Shown here piece by piece: positions 43,571-52,192 of a DNA stretch of 64,000 nt. The DNA is from Streptomyces vinaceus. GTDB lineage: Bacteria > Actinomycetota > Actinomycetes > Streptomycetales > Streptomycetaceae. Numbering within the stretch: the stretch's first letter is position 1; each line of letters opens with the position of its first letter. Made by a program: the position numbers and the translations under genes. The stretch is taken from contig NZ_CP023692.1 of assembly GCF_008704935.1 (NCBI RefSeq), positions 2,923,001-2,987,000 of the forward strand. Direction: 5' to 3'. The notes below the pieces were generated by a model. That model was not told where the DNA came from. It saw only the letters and a list, made by a program, of their open reading frames with translations, and made no database searches.

Positions 43571-43969
43571 CTATCCGAGGTGGTCCGGACCGAAGGACTG
43601 CGGCAGCATCTCGGCCAGCGGAAGGATGCCCTTCGGGGTCTCCACCAGCAGGTCCGGGCCGCCGAACTCGAAGAGCAGCTGGCGGCAGCGGCCGCACGGG
43701 ACCAGGATGTCGCCCTTGCCGTCGACGCAGGTGAAGTGCGTCAGGCGGCCGCCGCCCGTGGCCTGGAGGGAGGAGACCAGCCCGCACTCGGCGCACAGGC
43801 TGAGCCCGTAGCTGGCGTTCTCCACGTTGCAGCCGACGACCACGCGGCCGTCGTCGACGAGGGCGGCTACGCCGACCGGGAAGTGCGAGTAGGGGGCGTA
43901 CGCCCGGGACATGGCGTCCCGGGCGGCCTCCCGCAGGGCCTCCCAGTCGGGGTGGATCGCCGTCGTCAC
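43571..43969 (-). CDS. cdd: Cytidine deaminase
   Basis: 132 residues from GTG 43969, overlapping the permease stop (GTGA). Zinc site: 'CNVENASYGLSLCAECG' (Cys and catalytic Glu of C-A-E) and 'PCGRCRQLLFEFGG'. 'APYSHFPVGVAAL' is also conserved. It converts (deoxy)cytidine to (deoxy)uridine. Last gene of the nucleoside ABC operon, so imported cytidine can be deaminated at once. Confidence 0.96.
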   Translation of the reverse strand: MTTAIHPDWEALREAARDAMSRAYAPYSHFPVGVAALVDDGRVVVGCNVENASYGLSLCAECGLVSSLQATGGGRLTHFTCVDGKGDILVPCGRCRQLLFEFGGPDLLVETPKGILPLAEMLPQSFGPDHLG

Positions 43970-45231
43970 TTGCCCTGGCCCTTGCGGTACGGCAAGCCGT
44001 CCGCCTTGGGCATCCGCAGTCGCTGCGCGGAGAGCGCGAGCACCAGGAGCGTGGTGACGTACGGGGCGGCGTCGACGAACTGGCTCGGGACGGCGTCGGT
44101 CAGCGCGTACCAGAGGAACAGGCCGGCCGCGCAGGCCGCGGCGATCGCGCCCTGGACGTACTTCTTCTTGTACAGCTGCCACACGAGGACGATCACGAGC
44201 AGGATCGCGAGGAGCAGCAGCATCGCGTGGACGTTCTCGGAGCCGCCGCGCAGCCGGAGGCTGTAGGTGAAGCCGAAGAGGCCCGAGCCGAGGGCCATGC
44301 CGCCCGGCATCCAGTTACCGAAGATCATCGCGGCGAGACCGATGTAGCCGCGGCCGCCGGTCTGGCCCTCCTGGTAGATACCGGTGGAGACGATCGCGAG
44401 GAACGCGCCGCCGAGGCCGGCCATCGCGCCGGAGACGACCACGGCGATGTACTTGTACTTGTAGACGTTGACGCCGAGGGACTCGGCGGCGACGGGGTTC
44501 TCACCGCAGGAGCGCAGGCGCAGACCGAAGGAGGTCCGCCACAGCACCCACCAGGTGGCGGGGATCAGCAGAATCGCCACGATCGTCAGCAGCGACAGGT
44601 TGGTGACCAGGCCGCCGAGCACGCCGGCGAGGTCCGAGACCAGGAACCAGTGCTTGCCCTGCAGCGTCGCCAGCCAGTGCGAGAGCCCCGGGATCGTGAC
44701 CTCGGTGATCGGGTCGATGCGCGGGGACTGCTTGGATGAGCCGCCGGGGGCCTTGTCGAAGGTGAAGTTCGACAGGTACTGGGTGAAGCCGACGGCCAGG
44801 ATGTTGACCGCCACACCGGAGACGATGTGGTTCACGTTGAACGTGACCGTGATGATCGCGTGCAGCAGGCCGCCGAGGGCGCCGCCGACGATGCCCATGA
44901 GGACGCCGGTCCACGGACCCCACTGGTAGCCGGCCCAGGCACCGAACCAGGTGCCCAGGATCATCATGCCTTCGAGGCCGATGTTGACCACGCCCGCGCG
45001 CTCGGCCCACAGGCCGCCGAGGCCCGCGAGGGCGATCGGCACGGCGAGCTGGAGGGCGCCGGAGACCTGGCCGACGGAGGTCAGGTCGTCGGCGCCGGAG
45101 ATGACCCGAACCAGCGAGATCAGGGCGAGGCCGCCCGCGATCATCAGCAGGATCCAGGGGAGGGTGACCTTGCGGCGTCCGCCGCCCTTCTTGGGCGCGG
45201 CGCTCGTCGCGGAAACGGTGCTGGTGCTCAC
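43966..45231 (-). CDS. Nucleoside ABC transporter permease (second subunit)
   Basis: 421 residues from GTG 45231. About ten hydrophobic segments. 'LWAERAGVVNIGLEGMMILG' and 'FGLRLRSCGENPVAAESLGV' are the hallmark blocks of the BPD_transp_2 family that works with bmp-type lipoproteins (NupQ-like). Overlaps by 4 bases at both ends with its operon neighbours. Confidence 0.94.
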   Translation of the reverse strand: MSTSTVSATSAAPKKGGGRRKVTLPWILLMIAGGLALISLVRVISGADDLTSVGQVSGALQLAVPIALAGLGGLWAERAGVVNIGLEGMMILGTWFGAWAGYQWGPWTGVLMGIVGGALGGLLHAIITVTFNVNHIVSGVAVNILAVGFTQYLSNFTFDKAPGGSSKQSPRIDPITEVTIPGLSHWLATLQGKHWFLVSDLAGVLGGLVTNLSLLTIVAILLIPATWWVLWRTSFGLRLRSCGENPVAAESLGVNVYKYKYIAVVVSGAMAGLGGAFLAIVSTGIYQEGQTGGRGYIGLAAMIFGNWMPGGMALGSGLFGFTYSLRLRGGSENVHAMLLLLAILLVIVLVWQLYKKKYVQGAIAAACAAGLFLWYALTDAVPSQFVDAAPYVTTLLVLALSAQRLRMPKADGLPYRKGQGK

Positions 45232-46343
45232 GCCGCGACCTCCTTGTTGTCGGTCTTGAGGGCGTGGCCGGCGGCCAGCTCTTCGCCGACCTTCTGCTGC
45301 TGGCGGCGGATGCCGTAGCGGCGGACGAGCTCGTAGCTGACGACGACGGCGATGACGATCAGGCCCTGCATGATCGTGCCGATTTCCTTGGCGTAGCCGT
45401 TCTGGTCGAGGCCGGCCGAGGACTTGTCGATGAAGGCGAGCAGGAAGGCCGAGAAGAAGATGCCGACCGGGTTGTTGCGGCCGAGCAGCGCGACGGTGAT
45501 GCCGGTGAAGCCGATGCCCAGCGGGAAGGACAGGTTGTACGTGTGGGACTCGCCGAGCAGCAGCGGCATGCCCGTCAGGCCGGCGACCGCGCCCGAGATG
45601 AGCATCGCGGTCATGATCATCTTCTTGGGCTCGACACCGGAGGCCTGCGCGGCGGACTCGCTGGCGCCGGAGGCGCGCAGGTCGAAGCCGAAGCGGGTGC
45701 GGTTGAGCACGAACCAGTAGACGACGCCGAGCGCGAAGGCCACGAAGGTGAAGCCGTAGATGTCGCCGCCGGGCAGCGAGAGGGCCGGGAACCAGCCGGA
45801 CTCCGGGATGTCACCGGTGGTCAGGTCGTTCGAGCCGGCCGGCTGGACGCCGAGGTTCTTCGGCAGCAGCAGCCACGCGATCACGGAGGTCGCGATGGCG
45901 TTGAGCATGATCGTGGAGACGACCTCGCTCACGCCGCGGCGGGCCTTGAGGATGCCCGCGATACCGGCCCAGAAGGCGCCGGTCGCCATGGCGACGAGCA
46001 CGATCAGCAGGATGTGCAGCGGACCGGGCAGCGCCACCTTCGCGCCGACCACGGCCGAGATCATCGCGGCGAGGCGGTACTGGCCGTCGACGCCGATGTT
46101 GAAGAGGTTCATCCGGAAGCCGATGGCGACGGCCAGGGCTGCCAGGAAGTAGATGCCGGCCTGGTTGACGATCAGGACCTGGACGTCCTCGTAACTGGCC
46201 TGGTCGATCATGATGCGCAGCGGGTCGATCGGGTCCACGCCCGAGGCGGCCAGCACGATCATGGTCAGTACGAAGGCGCTGAGCAGTGCCAGCGCGGGTC
46301 CGGCGACCGCGAGGAGCAGCCGGTCCTTGTCGAATTTCTTCAT
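45228..46343 (-). CDS. Nucleoside ABC transporter permease (first subunit)
   Basis: 371 residues, ATG overlapping the ATPase stop (ATGA). Family blocks: 'AVAIGFRMNLFNIGVDGQYR', 'ARRGVSEVVSTIMLNAIATS', 'RFGFDLRASGASESAAQASG' and 'GIGFTGITVALLGRNNP'. NupP-like membrane subunit that pairs with the permease encoded next. Confidence 0.94.
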   Translation of the reverse strand: MKKFDKDRLLLAVAGPALALLSAFVLTMIVLAASGVDPIDPLRIMIDQASYEDVQVLIVNQAGIYFLAALAVAIGFRMNLFNIGVDGQYRLAAMISAVVGAKVALPGPLHILLIVLVAMATGAFWAGIAGILKARRGVSEVVSTIMLNAIATSVIAWLLLPKNLGVQPAGSNDLTTGDIPESGWFPALSLPGGDIYGFTFVAFALGVVYWFVLNRTRFGFDLRASGASESAAQASGVEPKKMIMTAMLISGAVAGLTGMPLLLGESHTYNLSFPLGIGFTGITVALLGRNNPVGIFFSAFLLAFIDKSSAGLDQNGYAKEIGTIMQGLIVIAVVVSYELVRRYGIRRQQQKVGEELAAGHALKTDNKEVAA

Positions 46344-47935
46344 CGGGCCTCGTCCTCCGTCGTGTCACCGTCGGCAGCGGCGGAAGGGTTGTCGTTGGCT
46401 TCCAGGTGTCCGCGAGCGGCGCCCGTCATGGCGGTGCCGAGCTCCTCGGGCGTGATGGTCGCCGGGTCGGCGTCCGCGACCAGGCGGCCGCGGTAGATGA
46501 CGCGCAGGGTGTCGGACAGGCCGATCAGCTCGTCCAGGTCGGCGGAGATCAGGAGCACGGCCAGGCCCTCGCGACGGGCCTCGCGGATGGCGTCCCAGAT
46601 CTGCGCCTGCGCGCCGACGTCCACGCCGCGGGTGGGGTGGGCGGCGATGAGGAACTTCGGGTCGTGGCTCATCTCGCGGCCGACGATCAGCTTCTGCTGG
46701 TTGCCGCCGGAGAGGGAGGCCGCGGTGACCTCGATGCCGGGGGTGCGCACGTCGTACTCGCGCACGATCCGCTCGGTGTCCTTGCGGGCGGCCTTCGGGT
46801 CGAGGATGCCGCGCTTGGAGTTGGGCGCCTCGGTGACGTGGCCGAGGATGCGGTTCTCCCAGAGCGGGGCCTCCAGCAGCAGCGCGTGGCGGTGGCGGTC
46901 CTCGGGGATGTAGCCGATGCCGCCCTCGCGGCGCCCGCGCGTCGGCGTGGTGGAGATGTCCTTGCCGTCCAGGGTGATGACGCCGCCGTCCGGCAGGGTC
47001 ATGCCCATGAGGGCCTCGATGAGCTCCGTCTGGCCGTTGCCCTCGACGCCGGCGATGCCGAGGACCTCACCCTTGTGGATGGTGAAGTCGATGCCGGCGA
47101 GCACCTCGCGGACGACGCCGTCCGGGTCGGTGGCGGCCAGCCGCAGGTCCTGGACCTTGAGCATCTCCACGTCCGTGACCGTCGACTCGCGGGTCTCGGG
47201 GGTGGGCAGCTCGCTGCCGACCATCAGCTCGGCGAGCTGCTTGGTGGTGGCGGTCTTCGGGTCGGCGGTGCCGACGGTGGTGCCGCGGCGGATGACGGTG
47301 ATGTCGTCGGCGACCTTCAGCACCTCGCCCAGCTTGTGCGAGATGAAGATGACGGTCAGGCCCTCGGCCTTGAGCTCGCGCAGGTTGTCGAAGAGCGCGT
47401 CCACCTCCTGCGGTACGAGCACCGCGGTGGGCTCGTCGAGGATGAGGGTGCGGGCGCCGCGGTAGAGGACCTTGAGGATCTCCACGCGCTGGCGGTCGGC
47501 GACACCGAGGTCTTCGACGAGGGCGTCCGGGCGGACGCCCAGTCCGTACGCGTCCGAGATCTCCGCGATCTTCTTGCGGGCCTTGGCCCCGATCCCGTAG
47601 AGCTTCTCGCCGCCGAGGACGACGTTCTCCAGGACGGTGAGGTTGTCGGCCAGCATGAAGTGCTGGTGCACCATGCCGATGCCGCGGGCGATGGCGTCTC
47701 CGGGGCTGGAGAAGGAGACCTGCTCCCCGTCGACGGCGATGGTGCCCTCGTCCGGCTTCTGCATGCCGTAGAGGATCTTCATCAGGGTCGACTTGCCGGC
47801 ACCGTTCTCACCGATGAGGGCGTGGACCGTGCCCTTGCGGACGCTGATCGCGATGTCCTTGTTGGCGACGACGCCGGGGAAGCGCTTGGTAATGCCGTTC
47901 AGTTCTACGGCGAGAGGGGGGCTGGACGCGTTGAT
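46340..47935 (-). CDS. Nucleoside ABC transporter ATP-binding protein (two ATPase domains)
   Basis: 531 residues if translation begins at the ATC codon at 47935. There is no in-frame ATG, GTG or TTG between the distal GTG at 48106 and the first Walker A. An excellent AAGGAG stands 8 bases before this ATC. Starting at 48106 would translate the operator, which is unlikely. Domain 1: Walker A 'GENGAGKST' (42-50), degenerate signature 'DLGVADRQRVEILKVL', Walker B 'TLILDEPTAVL'. Domain 2: degenerate Walker A 'GVEGNGQTEL', intact signature 'SLSGGNQQKL'. This asymmetry is normal for NupO/RbsA-like tandem ATPases. It energises nucleoside import with the two permeases. Confidence 0.93.
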   Translation of the reverse strand: MNASSPPLAVELNGITKRFPGVVANKDIAISVRKGTVHALIGENGAGKSTLMKILYGMQKPDEGTIAVDGEQVSFSSPGDAIARGIGMVHQHFMLADNLTVLENVVLGGEKLYGIGAKARKKIAEISDAYGLGVRPDALVEDLGVADRQRVEILKVLYRGARTLILDEPTAVLVPQEVDALFDNLRELKAEGLTVIFISHKLGEVLKVADDITVIRRGTTVGTADPKTATTKQLAELMVGSELPTPETRESTVTDVEMLKVQDLRLAATDPDGVVREVLAGIDFTIHKGEVLGIAGVEGNGQTELIEALMGMTLPDGGVITLDGKDISTTPTRGRREGGIGYIPEDRHRHALLLEAPLWENRILGHVTEAPNSKRGILDPKAARKDTERIVREYDVRTPGIEVTAASLSGGNQQKLIVGREMSHDPKFLIAAHPTRGVDVGAQAQIWDAIREARREGLAVLLISADLDELIGLSDTLRVIYRGRLVADADPATITPEELGTAMTGAARGHLEANDNPSAAADGDTTEDEAR

Positions 47936-48048
47936 GACGCACTCTCCTTGGCGCGGAAGGAGCTGGAAAAGCCAAGTTGGCAGGGGGCAGGGCGGGTATC
48001 GGCCGGGCGGGTGGGCGGGAGGAGGACGGTATCGCGTCCACGATGCCT

Positions 48049-48060
48049 CTACGCGCGTAG
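48049..48060. promoter_or_regulatory. Palindromic operator CTACGCGCGTAG upstream of the transporter ATPase gene
   Basis: Perfect copy in the 250-base spacer between bmp and the ATPase gene, with a hairpin on its bmp side. This indicates a second, separately controlled promoter inside the transporter locus. Confidence 0.8.
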
Positions 48061-48113
48061 CACTGTCGAAAGTGAAAACTTGCGGCCAAGTGGCCACAAG
48101 GATCACAGAACAC

Positions 48114-48153
48114 GGTTCGGGGTCCGGGAGCGGTGGAGACCGCTTCCCGAACC
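48114..48153 (-). terminator. Hairpin after bmp
   Basis: GGTTCGGG (48114-48121) pairs with CCCGAACC (48146-48153), and the enclosed GGGAGCGGT...ACCGCTTCC extends the stem. Located 33 bases after the bmp stop. It probably lowers read-through so that bmp is made in excess of the membrane subunits. Confidence 0.65.
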
Positions 48154-48185
48154 CCGGAGACCACTACTGCAGGTCAGAGACGGCC

Positions 48186-49250
48186 TTACGGGGCGGTCTT
48201 GACGGTGATCTTCTTCGCGATGATGTCGGCCTTGGCCTTCTCGACCGCGGCGGTGACGTCGGCCATCTGCTTGTAGGCCGGGTTGGAGTCGGCCAGGCCG
48301 ACGCCGTCCTTGTCGAGGCCGTAGCGGATCTCACCGGTCTGCGGCTTGCCGTCCTCGACCGACTTGATCAGGTTGTAGACCGCGTCCGGGACGTCCTTGG
48401 TGACCGAGGTCAGGATCTTGTCCTTGTACTTCGACAGACCGGCCTGGTTGTACTGGTCGGAGTCGACGCCGATGGCCCACTTGCCCGCGTTGGCGGTGGC
48501 CTCGATCGCACCCGAACCGGCGAGGCCGGCCGCGGAGTAGATCACGTCGGCGCCGCCGTCGAGCTGACCCTTGGCGGTGGCCTTGCCGAGGTCGGGCTTG
48601 GCGAAGCCCGAGAAGTCCGGCGGCTGCGTCAGGTAGGCCGACAGCACCTTGGCGTTCGGGTTGGTGTCCTTGACGCCCTGGGTGAAGCCCGCCTCGAACT
48701 TCTTGATCAGCGGGACCTCGACACCGCCGATGAAGCCGACCGTGCCGCTCTTGGAGGCCTTGGCGGCGGCGACGCCGGCCAGGTAGGAGCCCTGTTCCTC
48801 GTTGAAGACCAGGTTCGCGATGTTCGGACCGGTCACCGAGGTGTCGTCGATGAGGCCGAAGGTGGTCTTCGGGAACTTCTCGGCGACCTTCTTGATGGCC
48901 GGGGCGTAGGCGAAGCCGACGCCGATGACCGGGTTGTTGCCCTTGCGCGCGAGCTCGGTGAGGCGCTGGACCTTGTCCGCCTCGCTCTCGCCCTCGGTGG
49001 GCTCCGCCTCGGCACCCTTGACCTTCAGGTCCTTCTCGGCCTTCTCCAGGCCGGCGAAGGCGGCGTCGTTGAACGACTGGTCGCCGCGCCCGCCGATGTC
49101 ATAGGCGATGGCTGCGGACTTCGAACCCGCCGCCGACTCCGAGGAGGACGCGGAGGAGTCGGAAGACTTCTTTCCGCCACAGGCGGTGGCCGAGAGGGCC
49201 AGCGCCGCGGACGCGATGCCCACGGTGGCGATCCTGGTGATCCGGCGCAA
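48186..49250 (-). CDS. bmpA: Bmp-family nucleoside-binding lipoprotein
   Basis: 354 residues from TTG 49250 (AAGGAG 7 bases upstream). Lipobox 'LALSATACGG' then a Ser-rich linker. Binding fold with 'IAYDIGGRGDQSFNDAAFAG', 'PVIGVGFAYAPAIKKVAEKF', 'NEEQGSYLAGVAAAKASKSG', 'TVGFIGGVEVPLIKKFEAGF' and 'AIGVDSDQYNQAG', all typical of PnrA/Bmp purine-nucleoside receptors. It captures nucleosides outside the membrane for the ABC transporter encoded downstream. Confidence 0.94.
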   Translation of the reverse strand: MRRITRIATVGIASAALALSATACGGKKSSDSSASSSESAAGSKSAAIAYDIGGRGDQSFNDAAFAGLEKAEKDLKVKGAEAEPTEGESEADKVQRLTELARKGNNPVIGVGFAYAPAIKKVAEKFPKTTFGLIDDTSVTGPNIANLVFNEEQGSYLAGVAAAKASKSGTVGFIGGVEVPLIKKFEAGFTQGVKDTNPNAKVLSAYLTQPPDFSGFAKPDLGKATAKGQLDGGADVIYSAAGLAGSGAIEATANAGKWAIGVDSDQYNQAGLSKYKDKILTSVTKDVPDAVYNLIKSVEDGKPQTGEIRYGLDKDGVGLADSNPAYKQMADVTAAVEKAKADIIAKKITVKTAP

Positions 49251-49311
49251 GGGGAGGCTCCTTCAAAACCTGACCGAAGCGCCACGACCGGCGCTGGTTT
49301 CGCGGCGATCG

Positions 49312-49323
49312 TAACGCGCGTAG
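49312..49323. promoter_or_regulatory. Degenerate operator TAACGCGCGTAG upstream of bmp
   Basis: Two mismatches, both in the left half, against CTACGCGCGTAG; the right half is intact. Lies 61 bases before the TTG. Probably a weaker site of the same regulator. Confidence 0.55.
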
Positions 49324-49402
49324 ATGTCAGTTAAAGGGCCGTTCATGAGTCGTTATCGGATCGTCGCGAATCGGACAGTGACCGATCGGTAACTCTCCAG
49401 GC

Positions 49403-49431
49403 GTCCAACCCTTGTGTACCAAGGGCTGGAC
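49403..49431. terminator. Hairpin between bmp and the amidohydrolase gene
   Basis: GTCCAACCCTT (49403-49413) pairs with AAGGGCTGGAC (49421-49431) with one mismatch over a 7-base loop, 49 bases past the amidohydrolase stop. No T-run, so only moderately convincing. Confidence 0.45.
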
Positions 49432-49479
49432 ACCTGTGACGGTAGGCGCTCAGATGTTGTACAAATTTTTGCCCGCGCG

Positions 49480-50736
49480 CTACCCGGCAGGCCTGCTGCG
49501 GCGGCCGTCGAGCAGGGCGGCGGCCGTGAAGAACTCCACGCCGACCCCGATCGCGGACTCGTCCACGTCGAAGTCGCCCCGGTGCAGGTCCCTCTTGGCG
49601 CTCGCGCCCGGGGTGTGCACGCCGAGCCGGGCCATGGCTCCGGGCACGTGCTCCAGGTACCAGGAGAAGTCCTCGCCGCCGAGGCTCTGCTCGGTGTCCT
49701 CGATCGACTCCTTGCCGAGCCGGGCCGCCATCGCCTCGCGCAGCAGCTCGGTCACCACCGGGTCGTTGACGACCGGCGGCACCCCGCGCACGTACGTGAT
49801 CTCCGACTTGGCCCGGTGCATCCCGGCGATCTCGTCGATCGCCGCGTGGATCTGGTCGGGCGCCTCGTGCCAGGCGTTGATGTCCAGGCAGCGGATCGTC
49901 CCGGACAGTTCGGCGTGCATCGGGATGACGTTGCAGGCGTGCCCGGCCTCGATCCGGCCCCAGGTGACGGACATGCCCGAGCGGGCGTCCATCCGGCGCG
50001 ACAGCACGGCCGGGAGGTCGACGGCGACCCGGGCGGCGGCGGTCACCAGATCGGTGGTCAGATGCGGGCGGGCGGTGTGCCCGCCGGGGCCGGCCAGGGT
50101 GATCTCCAGCCGGTCGCAGGCGGAGGTGATGGGCCCGGTACGCAGCCCGATCTTCCCGGCGTCGACCCGGGGGTCGCAGTGCACCGCGATGATCCGGCCC
50201 ACCCCGTCCAGGACCCCGGAGGCGATCGCGTCGGTGGCCCCGCCGGGGAGCACCTCCTCCGCGGGCTGGAACAGCAGCCGCACCGGGCGGGGCAGCAGGC
50301 CCTGCCGGTCCAGGTCGGCGAGGACCAGTCCGGCGCCGAGGACGACGGCGGTGTGCACGTCGTGGCCGCAGGCGTGGGCGCGGTCGGGGAAGGTCGAGCG
50401 GTACGCGACGTGCGTCTTGGCGTCCGGAATGGGCAGGGCGTCGATGTCCGCACGGAGGGCCAGCATCGGCCGGCCCCCGTCCCAGGTGCCCACGTCACAG
50501 ATCAGGCCGGTTCCGGACTTCAGGACGCGGGGCCGCAGGCCCGCTTTCTCCAGCCGGGCCTTGATCGCCGCCGTGGTGCGGAACTCCTGGTGTCCTAGCT
50601 CGGGGTGCATGTGCAAGTCCCGGCGGAACTCGATCAGTTCGGCACGCAGGTGGTCCGGAATCTTGCCGGGCAGCTCGGGCCGGTCAGGCGTGCCGGGCAG
50701 GGCGGTCTGGGACTCGCGGGACATCAACTGGTTCAC
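49480..50736 (-). CDS. M20-family amidohydrolase
   Basis: 418 residues from GTG 50736 (ATG 50724 is an alternative). Di-metal peptidase/amidohydrolase motifs: 'FRRDLHMHPELGHQEF', 'LALRADIDALPIPDA', 'HACGHDVHTAVVLGAG', 'LLFQPAEEVLPGGA', 'GPGGHTARPH' and 'SLGGEDFSWYLEHVPG'. This is the M20D branch (hippurate, N-acyl or indole-amino-acid amidohydrolases), which releases amino acids from N-acyl conjugates. Monocistronic, not obviously tied to nucleoside metabolism. Confidence 0.93.
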   Translation of the reverse strand: MNQLMSRESQTALPGTPDRPELPGKIPDHLRAELIEFRRDLHMHPELGHQEFRTTAAIKARLEKAGLRPRVLKSGTGLICDVGTWDGGRPMLALRADIDALPIPDAKTHVAYRSTFPDRAHACGHDVHTAVVLGAGLVLADLDRQGLLPRPVRLLFQPAEEVLPGGATDAIASGVLDGVGRIIAVHCDPRVDAGKIGLRTGPITSACDRLEITLAGPGGHTARPHLTTDLVTAAARVAVDLPAVLSRRMDARSGMSVTWGRIEAGHACNVIPMHAELSGTIRCLDINAWHEAPDQIHAAIDEIAGMHRAKSEITYVRGVPPVVNDPVVTELLREAMAARLGKESIEDTEQSLGGEDFSWYLEHVPGAMARLGVHTPGASAKRDLHRGDFDVDESAIGVGVEFFTAAALLDGRRSRPAG

Positions 50737-50861
50737 CCGTTGAAGGGTAGGCGCACGAATGGCCCAACTGGCCGGAGATCACCAAAAGTTCATGCCGTTA
50801 GGGGAAAAAAACCAGACCTCTGGACGCATGAGGGGATGCACCCGGGGGTAAACTCGCGCGC

Positions 50862-52076
50862 TCATCCCGCCGCGGAGGCGGTCTGGGCGGGGAGTCTGTG
50901 CACATCACGGGCAGTCTCGGTGACCCCGGCGAGGAAGCTGCGGGCCCGCGGCGAGGCGGAGCCGGTGAGCCAGGCCGCCTCGACATCGCATACGGCGACG
51001 GTCACACCGGTTCCGGTCAGTGCGTAGGGCAGCGTGTGGACGACCGTGGACGGAAAGCTGACGATCGTGCGGCCGACCGGGCCGCGCCGCGCGATCAGCT
51101 CCAGCGGCAGGTCCGGGCGGACGATCTCCAGTCCGGTCGCCTCGCTGAGCGTGCGCAGCTTCTGCGCGGACTCGCGGCGGTGCGCGAAGTAGCGGGTGGC
51201 CCCGTGCTCCAGGGTCAGCGCGCGTACGGCGTCCAGGTAGCGGTCCGGGTCGACCACTCCGGTCTCCACCAGGGAGGTGCCGACGAGGTCGGTGCCCTTG
51301 GTCAGGCGCGGCGGCCCGAACCGGGCGCGGGTCCAGGCGAACTCGTTGACCCGCAGGGTCATCCCGCTGTGGACGGTGACGGGCATCGAGCTGAACACCT
51401 CGACGCGGCGGCCGCCGCCCGCGGCCGGGGTGAAGCGGCGCCGGGCCGTGGCCGAGACCGGCGCGTACGCGAGCTCGCGGACGCGGCCGGGCAGGCCGCC
51501 CCCGCCGACGTGGTGCCAGCGTACGAGGCGCTCGCCCCGGGCGGTCTGGGCGACGAACTCCATGGTGGCGGTGCCGTCGTCGACCACCACGAGCTCCTCG
51601 GCCCGTACGAGGGTCAGCAGGAGCTGCACGTACCGGGAGAAGGGGTCGCCGACGACGACGCGGCGGGCCGCGCGCACGTCCTTGGCGAGCGCGGCGAGCG
51701 CCTTGAGCGGGGCGAGCCGGCCGCCGCGGGCCTCCTGCCAGACGACCTCGTACCCCTCGTCCCGGGCCAGGCCGGCCATCCGGCGCAGCTGGCCGCGGGA
51801 CATCGGGTCGGTGGGCGGCAGTACGACGATCCGCAGCCAGGACCCGGCCCCCGCCGAGCGGTCGGGGGCGCGGGCGGCCGCGGCTGCGGTCGCGCCCGCG
51901 TCCGCACCGTCCGCGGCCGGGCCGCGGACGGCGGCGCGGCTGGGCTGGGCCGGGACGCCGTGGAGCAGCGGGGCGCCGCCCGGTGCGGACGCGGCTTCGG
52001 CGTGCGCCCACTCCAGGACGTTCAGGAGCTGGACCGGACTCTCGACGAAAGCCAGGGTGGAGGCGGAGGGGGTCAC
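50862..52076 (-). CDS. Polysialyltransferase-family glycosyltransferase (first copy)
   Basis: 404 residues from the second of two GTGs (52076), which has GAGGAG at 6 bases; the first GTG at 52079 is too close. The start 'LAFVESPVQLLNVLEWAH' is the signature N-terminus of the alpha-2,8-polysialyltransferase family. Further blocks: 'VVVGDPFSRYVQLLL', 'ELVVVDDGTATMEFVAQT', 'GATRYFAHRRESAQKL' (His of the HP-like motif) and 'RTIVSFPSTVVHTLPYAL' (SPST-like). It should transfer a nonulosonic acid from its CMP-activated form. An Ala-rich insert lies at about 30-70. It precedes neuB only by orientation: it is the last gene of the minus-strand group DUF6716/neuA/neuB. Confidence 0.85.
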   Translation of the reverse strand: MTPSASTLAFVESPVQLLNVLEWAHAEAASAPGGAPLLHGVPAQPSRAAVRGPAADGADAGATAAAAARAPDRSAGAGSWLRIVVLPPTDPMSRGQLRRMAGLARDEGYEVVWQEARGGRLAPLKALAALAKDVRAARRVVVGDPFSRYVQLLLTLVRAEELVVVDDGTATMEFVAQTARGERLVRWHHVGGGGLPGRVRELAYAPVSATARRRFTPAAGGGRRVEVFSSMPVTVHSGMTLRVNEFAWTRARFGPPRLTKGTDLVGTSLVETGVVDPDRYLDAVRALTLEHGATRYFAHRRESAQKLRTLSEATGLEIVRPDLPLELIARRGPVGRTIVSFPSTVVHTLPYALTGTGVTVAVCDVEAAWLTGSASPRARSFLAGVTETARDVHRLPAQTASAAG

Positions 52077-52192
52077 CACGTACTCCTCGTCAGGGGCGGG
52101 GCGGAGCGTCGTACCGGACGGACACCGGACGCGGGGGCCGGACGGCCGGGCGGGCCCCGGAGCGGGACCCCGGCCCGGACCGGCGGGGGGGC

